13,343 nucleotides of DNA, taken from Thermaceae bacterium. GTDB taxonomy: Bacteria; Deinococcota; Deinococci; Deinococcales; Marinithermaceae. Positions 1 to 10,258 of this stretch are shown piece by piece. The notes under the pieces were generated by a model. That model did not search any database. It was not told the origin of the DNA and saw only the letters and a list, made by a program, of their open reading frames with translations. Position 1 is the first letter of the stretch. Each line of letters begins with the position of its first letter. Made by a program: the position numbers and the translations under genes. Location of the stretch: NCBI GenBank assembly GCA_027023115.1, contig JALVWZ010000129.1, positions 1-13,343 of the forward strand, read 5' to 3'.

Positions 1-13
1 AACTCCACCCGGA

Positions 14-31
14 CCCTCCCCCAAGGGAGGG
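14..31. repeat. Short inverted repeat (7-bp stem, CCAA loop)
   Basis: Bases 14-20 (CCCTCCC) pair perfectly with 25-31 (GGGAGGG) around a four-base CCAA loop. On the plus strand it is followed by only a short T-rich stretch (ACTTTGT), so it could be a weak terminator for a gene lying left of the window. An intergenic repeat is equally possible. No neighbouring gene is visible to decide. Confidence 0.4.
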
Positions 32-83
32 AGACTTTGTCGGATGCGGGCTGCGAGCCACGGGCGTACCGTCGCCGCCACCC

Positions 84-197
84 CACACCAAGCACCACGC
101 ACTACTAACCCGTAGGGGCGGACACACGGGTCCGCCCCTACGGCGGGATAACGCACCACGCGCCATAACCACGGGCCACAAGCTACAGGCCACATGC
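84..197. repeat. Degenerate 7-bp tandem repeat, block 1 (interrupted by palindrome)
   Basis: The sequence has a seven-base rhythm on both sides of the palindrome at 111-142. On the left the successive units are CACACCA, AGCACCA, CGCACTA and CTAACCC (84-111). On the right, CCA or CTA triplets recur at 156, 163, 169, 176, 183 and 190, all seven apart except one step of six. The unit is roughly (C/A)NC(C/T)ACG. There is no protein-coding sign, and function is unknown. Confidence 0.6.
93..165. repeat. Composite palindromic repeat element, copy A
   Basis: The core is a perfect 13-bp inverted repeat (111-123 with 130-142) with loop ACACGG, built on GTAGGGGCGGAC and its complement. It is flanked on the left by CACCACGCACTAC (93-105) and on the right by GCACCACGCGCCA (153-165). 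Both 13-base flanks recur exactly around the second palindrome at 333-410, so the repeated unit is the whole 73-78 bp element. Short GGGGCGG palindromes of this kind are dispersed repeats in many GC-rich genomes. It sits in non-coding DNA. Confidence 0.75.
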
Positions 198-332
198 TGC
201 TCTTCACGATTCCCCGGACGAGGCCAGCACAGCCGGCCGAGATCCGGGGCCCATGCCGCACGAACCGCCAAGACTCTGTCGCCGCTGCCCTGCCCGCCAC
301 GAGTTACCCCCTGCGGCCCGTCCCTTTGCCTT

Positions 333-410
333 CACCACGCACTACGAACAACGCACTACGAAACCGCGGGGCGGACACGCAGGTCCGCCCCTACGAGGCA
401 CCACGCGCCA
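333..410. repeat. Composite palindromic repeat element, copy B
   Basis: This is the second copy of the element at 93-165. The same 13-base flanks lie at 333-345 and 398-410. The palindrome core keeps nine perfect base pairs (368-376 with 383-391, loop ACGCAG), while the outer part of the left arm has diverged. The left flank is itself five clean heptads at 333-367: CACCACG, CACTACG, AACAACG, CACTACG, AAACCGC. The asymmetric decay of one arm suggests an old copy. Confidence 0.72.
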
Positions 411-465
411 CAGTATTTAGCTTTCCGCAGCCGGTGCAGCACCTTCATGCCGACCCCTGGATTGG

Positions 466-496
466 TCCTGGACCCCAGCTTTCGCTGGGGTGACGA
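466..496. repeat. REP-like palindrome, copy 1
   Basis: Bases 472-479 (ACCCCAGC) pair perfectly with 484-491 (GCTGGGGT) around loop TTTC. The segment TCCTGGACCC...GGGGTGACGA resembles the segment at 640-669. It also resembles the dispersed 'CCCAGC-TTTC-GCTGGG-TGACG' palindromes known from many bacterial intergenic regions. It is immediately followed by another inverted repeat (GACGAA at 492-497 with TTCGTC at 510-515). Both lie downstream of lepA on the minus strand and could fold in its 3' RNA. Confidence 0.6.
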
Positions 497-516
497 ATAT
501 AAACTCCGTTTCGTCA

Positions 517-555
517 TTCCAGCCAAGCGAACCTCAAGGCTCACGCGAGCTGGAA
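517..555. repeat. Inverted repeat TTCCAGC/GCTGGAA
   Basis: TTCCAGC (517-523) pairs with GCTGGAA (549-555) across a 25-base loop. The ATTCCAGC motif preceded by CGTC is the usual partner half of dispersed REP-like elements, so this looks like such an element whose loop has been lengthened or altered. No gene is present. Confidence 0.45.
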
Positions 556-639
556 CCCTGACCTGGGCGGTCTCCGTCGCTCGTGGAGGCTTTGGGAAAC
601 AATGATGACGCATAGTCCTCACCGCGACTCTTGAAACGG

Positions 640-669
640 TCCCGGACCCGTCGTTCGCCGGGGCGACGA
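640..669. repeat. REP-like palindrome, copy 2 (diverged)
   Basis: TCCCGGACCC at the left and TTCGCCGGGGCGACGA at the right align with the copy at 466-496, but the left stem arm has changed. The best remaining pairing is GTCG (650-653) with CGAC (663-666). It lies about 70 bases past the lepA stop codon. I see no T-tract terminator for lepA, so this or the upstream copy may mark the end of that transcript. Confidence 0.45.
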
Positions 670-738
670 GAAAATACTCGCGGCAACTGGGTGGCGCAAA
701 TGATGTTTTCGGGTTGTGCAGCTAGAGGCCGTGGGTGT

Positions 739-2544
<1,806 letters not shown>

Positions 2545-2551
2545 AAACCCC

Positions 2552-2580
2552 AGTCTACAAGCCCGCCGCCGCGCTGAATA
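2552..2580 (-). promoter_or_regulatory. Candidate leaderless promoter of lepA
   Basis: On the minus strand TAGACT (2552-2557, a TANNNT box) lies seven bases before the GTG start. A partial -35 match, TATTCA (2575-2580, three of six consensus bases), sits 17 bp upstream. This is the spacing expected when transcription starts at or next to the initiation codon, a common arrangement in Deinococcus-Thermus. The call is from pattern only. Confidence 0.4.
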
Positions 2581-2587
2581 GCCGTGA

Positions 2588-2593
2588 TACGCT
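2588..2593 (+). promoter_or_regulatory. Candidate leaderless -10 box of the acyl-CoA dehydrogenase gene
   Basis: TACGCT (TANNNT form) ends seven bases before the ATG at 2601, exactly mirroring the lepA arrangement on the opposite strand. No convincing -35 lies 16-18 bp upstream and no Shine-Dalgarno sequence is present. TANNNT is a loose pattern, so confidence is modest. Confidence 0.3.
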
Positions 2594-2600
2594 GGCCTTG

Positions 2601-3722
2601 ATGATCAGCCTCAGCGAAGACCAAAAGATGGTGCTGGAGATGGTGCGCCGCTTCGCCCGCGAGGAGCTGGCGGTCTTGGCGCCCGAGTACGACAAGAGCG
2701 GCGCTTTCCCCTGGCCGCAGCTAAAGACGATGGGCGAGCTCGGTCTCCTAGGTATGAACACCCCCGAGGAATGGGGTGGAACCGGGCTCGACGCGGTCAC
2801 CTGGGCGCTCGTCATGGAAGAGATTGCCGCCGCCGACCCGGCGGTGGCCGTCGTTTTTTCGGTAACCTCGGGCCTGCCGCAGTACATGCTGCTCAAGTTC
2901 GGCTCGGACGAGCAGAAGGAAAAGTACCTGCGTCCGCTGGCCGAAGGGCGCTGGATCGGCGCGTTCGCCCTGACCGAGGCTTCGGCGGGCTCCGACCCGA
3001 AGGCCCTCAAGAGCACGGCCGAGCGGGTAGACGGCGGTTACCTCCTCAGCGGCGTCAAGAGCTGGATAACCTCCGGCGGCCAGGCGCATCTCTACGTGGT
3101 AATGGCGCGCGTCCCAGAGGGGATCACCGCCTTCCTGGTGCCAGCCGGCGCCGAGGGGCTTTCCTTTGGCGAGCCGGAAGAAAAGATGGGCCTCCATGCC
3201 GCCCATACCACCGAAGTGCGCCTCGACGGGGTCTTCGTTCCCGACGCCGACCGCCTGGGCGAGGAGGGGAGAGGTCTCCACTACGCCCTAGCCGGGCTCG
3301 ACTCGGGCCGCCTCGGCATTGCCGCGCAGGCGGTGGGCATTGCCCGCGCCGCTTTCGAGATCGCCCGCGAGTACGCCGACGAACGGGTTCAGTTTGGCCG
3401 TAAGATTCGCGAGTTCCAGGGGGTTTCGTTCAAGCTGGCCGACATGGCCACGGCCATCGAGGCCAGCCGCCTGCTGGTGCTTAGTGGCGCGCAGAAAAAG
3501 CAGGCCGGCGAGCGCTTTACCCGGGAAGCCAGCATGGCCAAGCTGATGGCCAGTCGCACCGCGGTGGACGTGACCCGCGAGGCGGTGCAGATCCTCGGCG
3601 GCAACGGCTACGCGGTGGACTACCGCGTGGAGCGCTACTATCGCGACGCCAAGATAACCGAAATCTACGAGGGCACCTCGGAGATCCAGCGGATCGTCAT
3701 CGCCCGCGAACTCTACCGCTAA
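2601..3722 (+). CDS. Acyl-CoA dehydrogenase (FAD-dependent)
   Basis: A 373-residue flavoprotein expected to oxidise an acyl-CoA to the trans-2-enoyl-CoA in fatty-acid or branched-chain amino-acid breakdown, passing electrons to electron-transfer flavoprotein. Both classic family signatures are present: [10 protein letters not shown] (about residues 123-132) and Q-x2-GGNGY ending in RYYRD (about 330-349). The catalytic base is probably Glu357 in IYEGTSEIQ, the position used by short-chain and butyryl-CoA dehydrogenases rather than the shifted site of isovaleryl/long-chain types. Chain-length specificity cannot be read reliably. ATG at 2601 is chosen over the adjacent TTG at 2598 because it gives the usual [13 protein letters not shown] start. 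No Shine-Dalgarno sequence is visible. The gene is alone on the plus strand, divergent from lepA, and its TAA overlaps the stop codon of the convergent peptidase gene. Confidence 0.95.
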   Translation: MISLSEDQKMVLEMVRRFAREELAVLAPEYDKSGAFPWPQLKTMGELGLLGMNTPEEWGGTGLDAVTWALVMEEIAAADPAVAVVFSVTSGLPQYMLLKFGSDEQKEKYLRPLAEGRWIGAFALTEASAGSDPKALKSTAERVDGGYLLSGVKSWITSGGQAHLYVVMARVPEGITAFLVPAGAEGLSFGEPEEKMGLHAAHTTEVRLDGVFVPDADRLGEEGRGLHYALAGLDSGRLGIAAQAVGIARAAFEIAREYADERVQFGRKIREFQGVSFKLADMATAIEASRLLVLSGAQKKQAGERFTREASMAKLMASRTAVDVTREAVQILGGNGYAVDYRVERYYRDAKITEIYEGTSEIQRIVIARELYR

Positions 3723-5602
3723 TCGTTGGATAGGTAGTTAACCAGCCAAGCGACGATTTCCTCGAGCCGCTTCACCCTGCGGTCGGGGCGGCCGGAGCGC
3801 GATAGCTCGTGGCCTTCGCCGGGCACCCGCAGAAAGCGGGCGGGTACGCCGCGCTTTATCAGGGCCGCGAACCAGGTTTCACCCTGGTCTATCGGGCAGC
3901 GGTGGTCCTCTTCGGCGTGGACGACCAGGGTGGGGGTCTCGAGGGCGCGCGCGTGGGCGAGCGGGCTTTTCTGCCAGTAAAGTTCGGGCGCTTCCCACAG
4001 GCCCGCGCCAAGTTCCAATTCGGCAAAGCGGATGCCAATGTCCGACGCCCCCCAAAAGCTGGTCCAGTTGGAGATCGACCGCTGGGTGGCGGCTGCTTTG
4101 AACTTGCCCGGGTAGTGGGCGGTGAGCCAGTTGGTCATGAAACCGCCGTAGGAACCGCCGGCCACCCCCAGACGAGCGGCGTCGAGGCCAAAGCGCTTCA
4201 CCGCGGCGTCGAGAAAACCGAGCAGGTCGGTGGCGTCGACCTCGCCCCAGCGACCCTTGATTTGGGCGTAGTCCTGGCCGTAGCCCACCGAGCCGCGCGG
4301 GTTGGCATAGACGACGGCCAGGCCGCGCGCCCGCAATAGGTAGAACTCGAAGAGCAATGCCCGGCCGTAGGCGGCGTGGGGGCCGCCGTGAACGTAGAGC
4401 ACCGCCGGGTGCGGGCCCTTCCCCTCGGGTAGCAGCACCCAGCCGGGCACCTCGTGGCCCTCCGCCGCCTTCCAGGTAAACGCCTGCGGCTCCGGCAGGC
4501 TGCTCACCAGCTCGGCGTTGGGGTCGTAGGCCGGCTGTCCGTCCACGTAGAGGGCGGGAGGGCGGTTGTAATCTTCCAGCAGTGCGAAACGCGGCTCGCC
4601 CGACTCGAGGGCAAACGCGGCCAGACTACCGGGTAGCGGAAATGGGCCGGAAAGCTCACCGGCGGCACCGAGGTGGTACAGGCGGCCCTCGCCGCGCTCG
4701 CTCACGGCCAGCCAGAAGCCGCCGTTCCCGTCGCCGCGCATGCTCCGGCCGTAGTCGCCATAGTGGGCGTCGGTAACGCCCGCCAGGCCCACGTAGAGGT
4801 CCGTTGGGGTCAGCCGTTCGGCCCGGCCGCCGGAGGAAAGGCGCCAAACGCCGGGGCTGGCGCCGATGCCGGCCTGCCAGTCGAAGCCGACGAAATATAC
4901 AGAGCCGTCCGCGGCCACGTGCGGGTCGGCTATCGGACCAAAGCCGCCACCCAGCTCGAGCGGCTCCTCTCCCGGCCGCCAGCGGTAGAGGCGTTGCACC
5001 CAGCCGCTTTGTTCCGCGTGCGTGGCGCTGCTGACCGCGTAGAGGAACTCTCCCCGCGGGTCCCAGACTGCGTCGGCCACGTCGGTCGCGAAGGCGCTGG
5101 GCTCGCTCCAGCCGCCGGCGTTTCTGACCTTGAGCTGCCAGGGCTGGCCCGGCAGCAAACCGGCGCCGTCGAACTTGAAGGGCAGCTGCTGGTAGACGCG
5201 CGGCGTTCCCGGCTTGGTGGGCTCGTCTTCGGCCAGGGCCAGCACCGCCAGCGCCCCGTTCGGGCCCAGAAAATAGCCGTTTACGCCGGTCTTGAACTCG
5301 GTCAGTTGCTCCGGCTCGCCCCCCTCGAGGTCGAGCCGGAAGAGCTGTTTCACCTTGTCTTGTCGGCGCAGGAAGTAGAGGTAGCGGTCGCCGTCCCAGC
5401 GCGGGTTGGCGGCGTCGCCCGTGGTGAGCCGGCGGCGCTCGCCTGCGCGGTACTGCCAGAGGCGGGAGCGGTAGGCGGGCGGTTCGCCATCTTTCACCTC
5501 GGCTATCTCGGTTTCGACGTAAAAAACGCTCCCCCCGGGTCCGGGTTCCAGCCCCGAGAGGAAGCGCATGCGATAAAGGTCGCTCGCTTGCGGTGAATCC
5601 AT
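3719..5602 (-). CDS. S9 family serine peptidase (prolyl oligopeptidase / acylaminoacyl-peptidase type)
   Basis: A 627-residue protein with the two-part S9 architecture. An N-terminal beta-propeller-like region (about 1-370) has recurring W/Y-x-hydrophobic and [14 protein letters not shown] blades, and a C-terminal alpha/beta hydrolase follows (about 375-627). HGGPHA (405-410) is the oxyanion region and GGSYGG carries the nucleophile Ser484. Asp566 in HAEEDHRCP and His598 in GEGHELS complete the triad. The DHRCP motif is typical of the S9C acylaminoacyl-peptidase group, which removes N-acylated or short-peptide residues. There is no signal peptide, so it should be cytosolic and could process peptides brought in by the nearby Opp importer (inference). 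The ATG at 5602 has no Shine-Dalgarno sequence but has TACAAT five bases upstream. Its TAG stop overlaps the stop of the convergent dehydrogenase gene. Confidence 0.95.
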   Translation of the reverse strand: MDSPQASDLYRMRFLSGLEPGPGGSVFYVETEIAEVKDGEPPAYRSRLWQYRAGERRRLTTGDAANPRWDGDRYLYFLRRQDKVKQLFRLDLEGGEPEQLTEFKTGVNGYFLGPNGALAVLALAEDEPTKPGTPRVYQQLPFKFDGAGLLPGQPWQLKVRNAGGWSEPSAFATDVADAVWDPRGEFLYAVSSATHAEQSGWVQRLYRWRPGEEPLELGGGFGPIADPHVAADGSVYFVGFDWQAGIGASPGVWRLSSGGRAERLTPTDLYVGLAGVTDAHYGDYGRSMRGDGNGGFWLAVSERGEGRLYHLGAAGELSGPFPLPGSLAAFALESGEPRFALLEDYNRPPALYVDGQPAYDPNAELVSSLPEPQAFTWKAAEGHEVPGWVLLPEGKGPHPAVLYVHGGPHAAYGRALLFEFYLLRARGLAVVYANPRGSVGYGQDYAQIKGRWGEVDATDLLGFLDAAVKRFGLDAARLGVAGGSYGGFMTNWLTAHYPGKFKAAATQRSISNWTSFWGASDIGIRFAELELGAGLWEAPELYWQKSPLAHARALETPTLVVHAEEDHRCPIDQGETWFAALIKRGVPARFLRVPGEGHELSRSGRPDRRVKRLEEIVAWLVNYLSND

Positions 5603-5607
5603 GCCCG

Positions 5608-5613
5608 ATTGTA
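5608..5613 (-). promoter_or_regulatory. Candidate -10 box of the S9 peptidase gene
   Basis: On the minus strand TACAAT (five of six matches to TATAAT) ends five bases before the ATG at 5602. This close placement fits a leaderless or near-leaderless transcript. The -35 region (about 5631-5636, GCGCTA) does not match consensus, which suits a regulated or activator-assisted promoter. Confidence 0.45.
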
Positions 5614-5614
5614 C

Positions 5615-5630
5615 CTGACCGTCTGGTCAG
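5615..5630. promoter_or_regulatory. Palindromic candidate operator in the S9 peptidase promoter
   Basis: CTGACC (5615-5620) and GGTCAG (5625-5630) form a perfect 6-bp-arm inverted repeat around GTCT. If TACAAT at 5608-5613 is the -10 box, the palindrome fills the -10/-35 spacer almost exactly, the classic position for a repressor operator. The length and symmetry suit a dimeric TetR-like regulator, but no regulator gene is in the window. It also overlaps the TGA stop of the upstream DUF4139-like gene, so an RNA hairpin role at that gene's 3' end is the alternative. Confidence 0.45.
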
Positions 5631-6691
5631 TAGCGCAGGGTTACCGTGTAAATGAAGTTGTACTCAGCGCCGGGAGCCAGGGTGAGCTCGAGGCGGTATC
5701 CGCGCGGCGTGCGCCTGGCTTTGGCCGGTAGGCTAAGGCTGACTTCGTCCGCGCTGAAGCTCTCGGCCAGCTCGATTCGCACCGGCTTGTCGCGGCGATC
5801 GCGCAATACCGTGGTGACCCGGTAGGCCTTTTCCTTACGGGTATCCTTGAGCACCTGGACCCGCCTTTCGGCCCAGCCTTCCGGGTCACGGCCCAGCCAG
5901 AGCTGTACTTTGTCGCCGCTGGCCGAGTCGGACATGCCGGCCTGCCCCAGCAGCACCCCGCCGTCGCGCAGGTTGACCAGGCCGCCGGCCAGCGCCGCCG
6001 GAGCCGTGAAGGTGTAGCCGCGGTTAAAGCTGACGCGCCCACCACGTACGAAGCCGCCCTGATAGCTCCAGGTATAAACCGGCTCGACCTTTTTGCGCAC
6101 GAAGGGAATCTCGGTCACCCCCGGCTCGAAGGGGGGCGGGCCGGCGAGTACGTAGCGGAACACGCCGCCACCGCTGCCGCCGTAGACGGGAGCCGGAGCC
6201 GGCGCGGCCAGAGCCATTTCGTCGTAGGCGCGGGCGGCCTCCTTTCTCATGACCGGCGCCGAACCGGCCCGCAGCGGCACCTCACCGGCCACGAAGGTAA
6301 TTCGCTCGAAGCGCAAGGCCTTGTCTAGGCGGTTATTAACCTTGGCCCAACCTACCAGCTTGTCGCCGTCCACGTCCAGGTCGTAGTAGAGGCCGTAGCC
6401 CAGGTTGCGGGTCAGGTAGGCCAGTTCGGCCGCGCCGCCGCCTTGGTAAAAGAAGGTCACCGCTCCCCCGCGCCATACGCGACGCAGCTCTTCGACCCCG
6501 AGGAGGCGAACCGTGCCGTCCACCAGCGAACCGGCCAGCGCCTGGTCGGGGAACCAGGTCCAGTTGTCCTGCGGCAGGTTGAGCGGTTCGTGCACCTCGG
6601 CAAAGCCGGGGTAGAGGTAGCCAACCTGCGCCATCGCCACGGCGCCATAGAGAGCTGCAGCCAAAACACCCATAATCAGACCTTTTTTCAT
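5627..6691 (-). CDS. Exported DUF4139-like protein of unknown function
   Basis: A 354-residue protein beginning with a clear Sec signal peptide (MKKGLIMGVLAAALYGAVAMAQ, cleavage likely after AMA near residue 21). ATG at 6691 is chosen because the longer frame reading back to 6850 runs through the oppF 3' end and the terminator hairpin. The mature part looks all-beta. It has YPGFAEVHEPLNLP near the N-terminus, YYDLDVDGDKLVGWAKVNN (102-120) and RITFVAGEVPLRAG (130-143). A glycine/proline/alanine-rich linker (about 160-190) follows, and the C-terminal domain ends YRLELTLAPGAEYNFIYTVTLRY. This order resembles DUF4139-containing envelope proteins, which have no established activity. It lies 24 bp upstream of the S9 peptidase gene. 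The Shine-Dalgarno sequence is poor. Family assignment comes from memory of the motif pattern and is moderately certain; an exported beta-rich protein is more certain. Confidence 0.8.
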   Translation of the reverse strand: MKKGLIMGVLAAALYGAVAMAQVGYLYPGFAEVHEPLNLPQDNWTWFPDQALAGSLVDGTVRLLGVEELRRVWRGGAVTFFYQGGGAAELAYLTRNLGYGLYYDLDVDGDKLVGWAKVNNRLDKALRFERITFVAGEVPLRAGSAPVMRKEAARAYDEMALAAPAPAPVYGGSGGGVFRYVLAGPPPFEPGVTEIPFVRKKVEPVYTWSYQGGFVRGGRVSFNRGYTFTAPAALAGGLVNLRDGGVLLGQAGMSDSASGDKVQLWLGRDPEGWAERRVQVLKDTRKEKAYRVTTVLRDRRDKPVRIELAESFSADEVSLSLPAKARRTPRGYRLELTLAPGAEYNFIYTVTLRY

Positions 6692-6697
6692 GTCTTC

Positions 6698-6703
6698 AGG
6701 ATA
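6698..6703 (-). promoter_or_regulatory. Candidate -10 box of the DUF4139-like gene
   Basis: On the minus strand TATCCT (TANNNT) ends six bases before the ATG at 6691, the same leaderless spacing seen elsewhere in the window. The -35 position would fall inside the operon terminator hairpin and does not match consensus, so this is weak. Readthrough from the opp operon is the alternative. Confidence 0.25.
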
Positions 6704-6710
6704 ACGCAAA

Positions 6711-6732
6711 CGGCCCGCCGGTAGGCGGGCCG
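6711..6732 (-). terminator. Intrinsic terminator at the end of the opp operon
   Basis: A perfect 9-bp GC-rich stem (6711-6719 with 6724-6732) has loop TACC on the minus strand and lies 18 bp after the oppF stop codon. The following bases read TTTGCGTTATCC, a short imperfect U-tract, so termination may be incomplete. It separates the importer operon from the DUF4139-like gene. Confidence 0.7.
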
Positions 6733-6750
6733 CGTCGGGACCGGGAAGAA

Positions 6751-7733
6751 TCAGAAGATGTCGTCGCGAATGCAAGCCTTGAAGTGGCCCGGCGACACCT
6801 CGCGCAGCTCGGGCACCGTCTCGGCGCACTCGGGAATGGCGTAGCGGCAACGGGTGCGGAAGACGCAGCCGGAAGGGGGGTTGATGGGGCTGGGGATGTC
6901 GCCCTCGAGCACGATCCGCTCGCGTTTGATGGTGGGGTCCGGCACTGGCACGGCCGAGAGCAGCGCCTCGGTGTAGGGGTGCTGCGGCTGGGTATATAGC
7001 TCCTTGGCCGGCGCCATTTCCATGATCTTGCCCAGGTACATGACGGCGATGCGGTCGGAGATGTACTCGACCACCGCCAGGTCGTGGGCGATGAAGAGCA
7101 GCGTCAGACCCAGGTCGTCCTTGAGGTCTTGCAGGAGGTTGACCACCTGCGCCTGAATGGACACGTCAAGGGCCGAAACCGGCTCGTCGGCCACGATGAA
7201 CTCCGGGTCGACCGCCAGCGCCCGGGCAATACCGATGCGTTGCCGCTGACCGCCGGAGAACTCGTGCGGATAACGGCGCATGTGGTCGGGCGAGAGGCCG
7301 ACCAGCTTGAGCAGCTCGGCCACGCGGTCGGTACGTTCCTGCGGCGTCTTGACCAGGCGATGGATGATCAGCGGCTCGGCTATGATGTCGCCAACCGTCA
7401 TGCGCGGGTTGAGCGAAGCGAATGGGTCTTGGAAGATGATCTGCATCCGCCGCCGGAAGGGGCGCAGCTCCGCCTTGGAAAGCGCCACCACGTCGGTGCC
7501 GTCGAAAACGACCTCGCCCTCGGTCGGCTCGATTAGGCGCAGGATGGTGCGACCGGCGGTGGTCTTACCCGAGCCCGACTCGCCCACCAGGCCCAGCACT
7601 TCGCCGCGGTTAACGTAAAAGCTGATGTCGTTGACGGCCTTTACGTAGCCGACCGTGCGCGAGAGAATGCCGCCACGGATGGGGAACCACTTCTTGAGAT
7701 TGTTGACCTTGATCAAGGTGTCGGCGTTCTGGC

Positions 7734-7737
<4 letters not shown>
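6751..7737 (-). CDS. oppF: Peptide ABC transporter ATP-binding protein OppF/DppF
   Basis: A 328-residue nucleotide-binding subunit of the peptide importer, acting with OppD on the cytosolic face of OppB/OppC. Walker A is GESGSGKT (52-59), the Q-loop is Gln103, the signature is FSGGQRQR (160-167), Walker B is FIVADEP (180-186) and the switch His is 218, all intact. The C-terminal oligopeptide/dipeptide domain has Cys291, Cys297, Cys304 and Cys322. The spacing (C-x5-C-x6-C-x17-C) fits the 4Fe-4S cluster seen in structures of related importers. The start is GTG (7737-7735), part of a GTGA overlap with the oppD stop codon. A GAGGAGG ribosome site sits about 8 bases upstream, inside oppD, so translation is probably coupled. 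It is the last gene of the operon. OppF rather than DppF is a naming convention only; the substrate is not proven. Confidence 0.95.
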
Positions 7738-8756
<1,019 letters not shown>

Positions 8757-8773
8757 GCAGGCTCCTTTTGTCG

Positions 8774-10249
8774 CTAATGCTGTTCTGCGCGCGGATCAAG
8801 CGCGTCGCGCAAGGCGTCTCCTAGATAGTTATACGCCAATATACTAACAAAGATAAAGAAGCCGGGAAAAAAGAGCAGCCAGGGACGGTCGCGCAGCGCC
8901 GTCATGCCGCCCTGTTGTGCCTTGGAAAGCAGCAGGCCCCAGGACGACGCCGGGTCCTGGATTCCCAGCCCCAAAAAGGAGAGGCTCGACTCGGCCAGAA
9001 TGTAGCCGGGCATGGCCAAACTGACCACGATGATCAGGTAGCCGAGAATGCCGGGCAGGAGGTGGCGGAAGAGTATGCGCCAGTCGCCGGCCCCCAAAGC
9101 CCGCGCCGCCTGAGCGTAGTCCATCTCGCGCAGTTGCAGCACGAAGCCGCGCACGGTCCGCGCCAAGCCGCCCCAGCTCACGAAGGCCAGGATCGAGAGC
9201 ACCAGCATGAAGCGGGTGGCCGAGGGCAGGTCGTACTTGGCCAGCATTCCCGAGAGAATGATCAGCAGAAAGAGCCCGGGGATGGCGGCCAGCACCTCGG
9301 TGGAGCGCATTATCAGTTCGTCGATGTCAACCGCCAGCTCCCCGAAGACGAGCGCCCAGAACATGTATAACAGGAGGCCGCCGAAGACCAGTATGGCCAC
9401 GGCCAGCTCCAGGCCCGTACTGATCGACAGAAAGCCTTTCATGGTGATCACGACTACTACGATCGACAGGATCCAGAATGCGTACTGGAAAACCAGCCCT
9501 ACGATGTACCCGCTAACCTGCCCTTCGTAGACTGCGTTACGCCAACCCCGCACCAGCGACGACTCGCTAAAGACACGGCGGAAGGCAGCGGCTCCTTCGC
9601 TGGCTAGCTCGCTGCGGGAAGGGAAGTGGAGGAAACCGCGGATTAGGTGCATTTCCTGGCCGGCGAAGTAGCCCGAGATACCGCCCAGGGTAATACCCAG
9701 AAGCAGCGCCACCATGGAAGCCAGAATGCCGATGGTCAGGCTGATACGGCCGCCGAACCAGATGCGGCTGAAGAGGTCGCGGCCAAAGTCGTCGGTGCCC
9801 CACAAGAAGATGTGCGCCTTGCCACTCATTACCCAGGGACCGCCGAAGAGATGCAGGTCCATGGGTATGAACCCCAAGAACTTGTACGGAAAGCCGTGAA
9901 CCAAGAAGTAGATGGGGTAGTGCTTGTTGCAGTCCTGCTTGAACTCGAGTTTGAAGGTTTGCAGGTTGCGAGTGCGCTTGACCTTGCATACGTAGGGGCG
10001 CACCAGCTTGCCGGTTTCGGTCTTGAAGTGGATCGCCGTCGGCGGCGCGAACTGCAACTTGCGGAAGCTCTTGGCCTCGGGATAGGGGCCAATGAAGTCG
10101 GCAAAGAGCGCCATCAGATAAAGGATGATGAGTATCGAGCCAGCCCAGCGGGCGAAAGGGTGGCGGCGAAAGCGCAGCCAAGCTTTTTGCCAGTGGCTCA
10201 GGCTGTGCTCGCCCAGGCCCTCGAGGAGATTGGTCTTGTCTTCGGCCAT
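8774..10249 (-). CDS. oppC: Peptide ABC transporter permease OppC with extra transmembrane insertion
   Basis: An inner-membrane channel subunit of 491 residues, against roughly 300-380 for most of the family. It starts with a cytosolic N-terminus and TM1 (about 36-54). A large extracytoplasmic loop follows (56-150) with the family's [31 protein letters not shown] stretch, then [13 protein letters not shown] (150-162) and TM2 (168-190). Normally GYxxG is followed within a few residues by the DxxxMR helix. Here about 107 residues (roughly 198-306) intervene and contain two extra hydrophobic helices (about 246-270 and 279-303). The canonical part then resumes at [21 protein letters not shown]. 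The coupling EAA loop [16 protein letters not shown] (375-390) is intact. The frame is open with good codon use, so this is an insertion, not a frameshift. ATG at 10249 has a TAGGAGA ribosome site and lies 9 bp after oppB. Confidence 0.95.
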   Translation of the reverse strand: MAEDKTNLLEGLGEHSLSHWQKAWLRFRRHPFARWAGSILIILYLMALFADFIGPYPEAKSFRKLQFAPPTAIHFKTETGKLVRPYVCKVKRTRNLQTFKLEFKQDCNKHYPIYFLVHGFPYKFLGFIPMDLHLFGGPWVMSGKAHIFLWGTDDFGRDLFSRIWFGGRISLTIGILASMVALLLGITLGGISGYFAGQEMHLIRGFLHFPSRSELASEGAAAFRRVFSESSLVRGWRNAVYEGQVSGYIVGLVFQYAFWILSIVVVVITMKGFLSISTGLELAVAILVFGGLLLYMFWALVFGELAVDIDELIMRSTEVLAAIPGLFLLIILSGMLAKYDLPSATRFMLVLSILAFVSWGGLARTVRGFVLQLREMDYAQAARALGAGDWRILFRHLLPGILGYLIIVVSLAMPGYILAESSLSFLGLGIQDPASSWGLLLSKAQQGGMTALRDRPWLLFFPGFFIFVSILAYNYLGDALRDALDPRAEQH

Positions 10250-10258
10250 ACCGGTCTC

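Noticed and set aside
84..410. CRISPR-like array
   Set aside because: The repeats are 7-bp degenerate units and two palindromes only, without regular unique spacers or cas genes.
194..622. Two open frames (194-493 plus, 356-622 minus) in the left intergenic region
   Set aside because: Both run through palindromic repeats and heptad arrays, have no plausible start signals and give proline/arginine-rich products without homology signs.
4673..5596. 307-codon open frame antisense to the S9 peptidase gene
   Set aside because: It is a shadow of the peptidase propeller region with no known motif and no ribosome site.
6692..6850. 53-codon N-terminal extension of the DUF4139-like gene
   Set aside because: It would read back through the opp terminator hairpin into the oppF coding end and would bury a perfect signal peptide internally.
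9330..9660. Frameshift or gene fusion in oppC
   Set aside because: The frame stays open and in phase across the insertion, and canonical OppC sequence resumes exactly afterwards, so a genuine in-frame insertion is the simpler reading.
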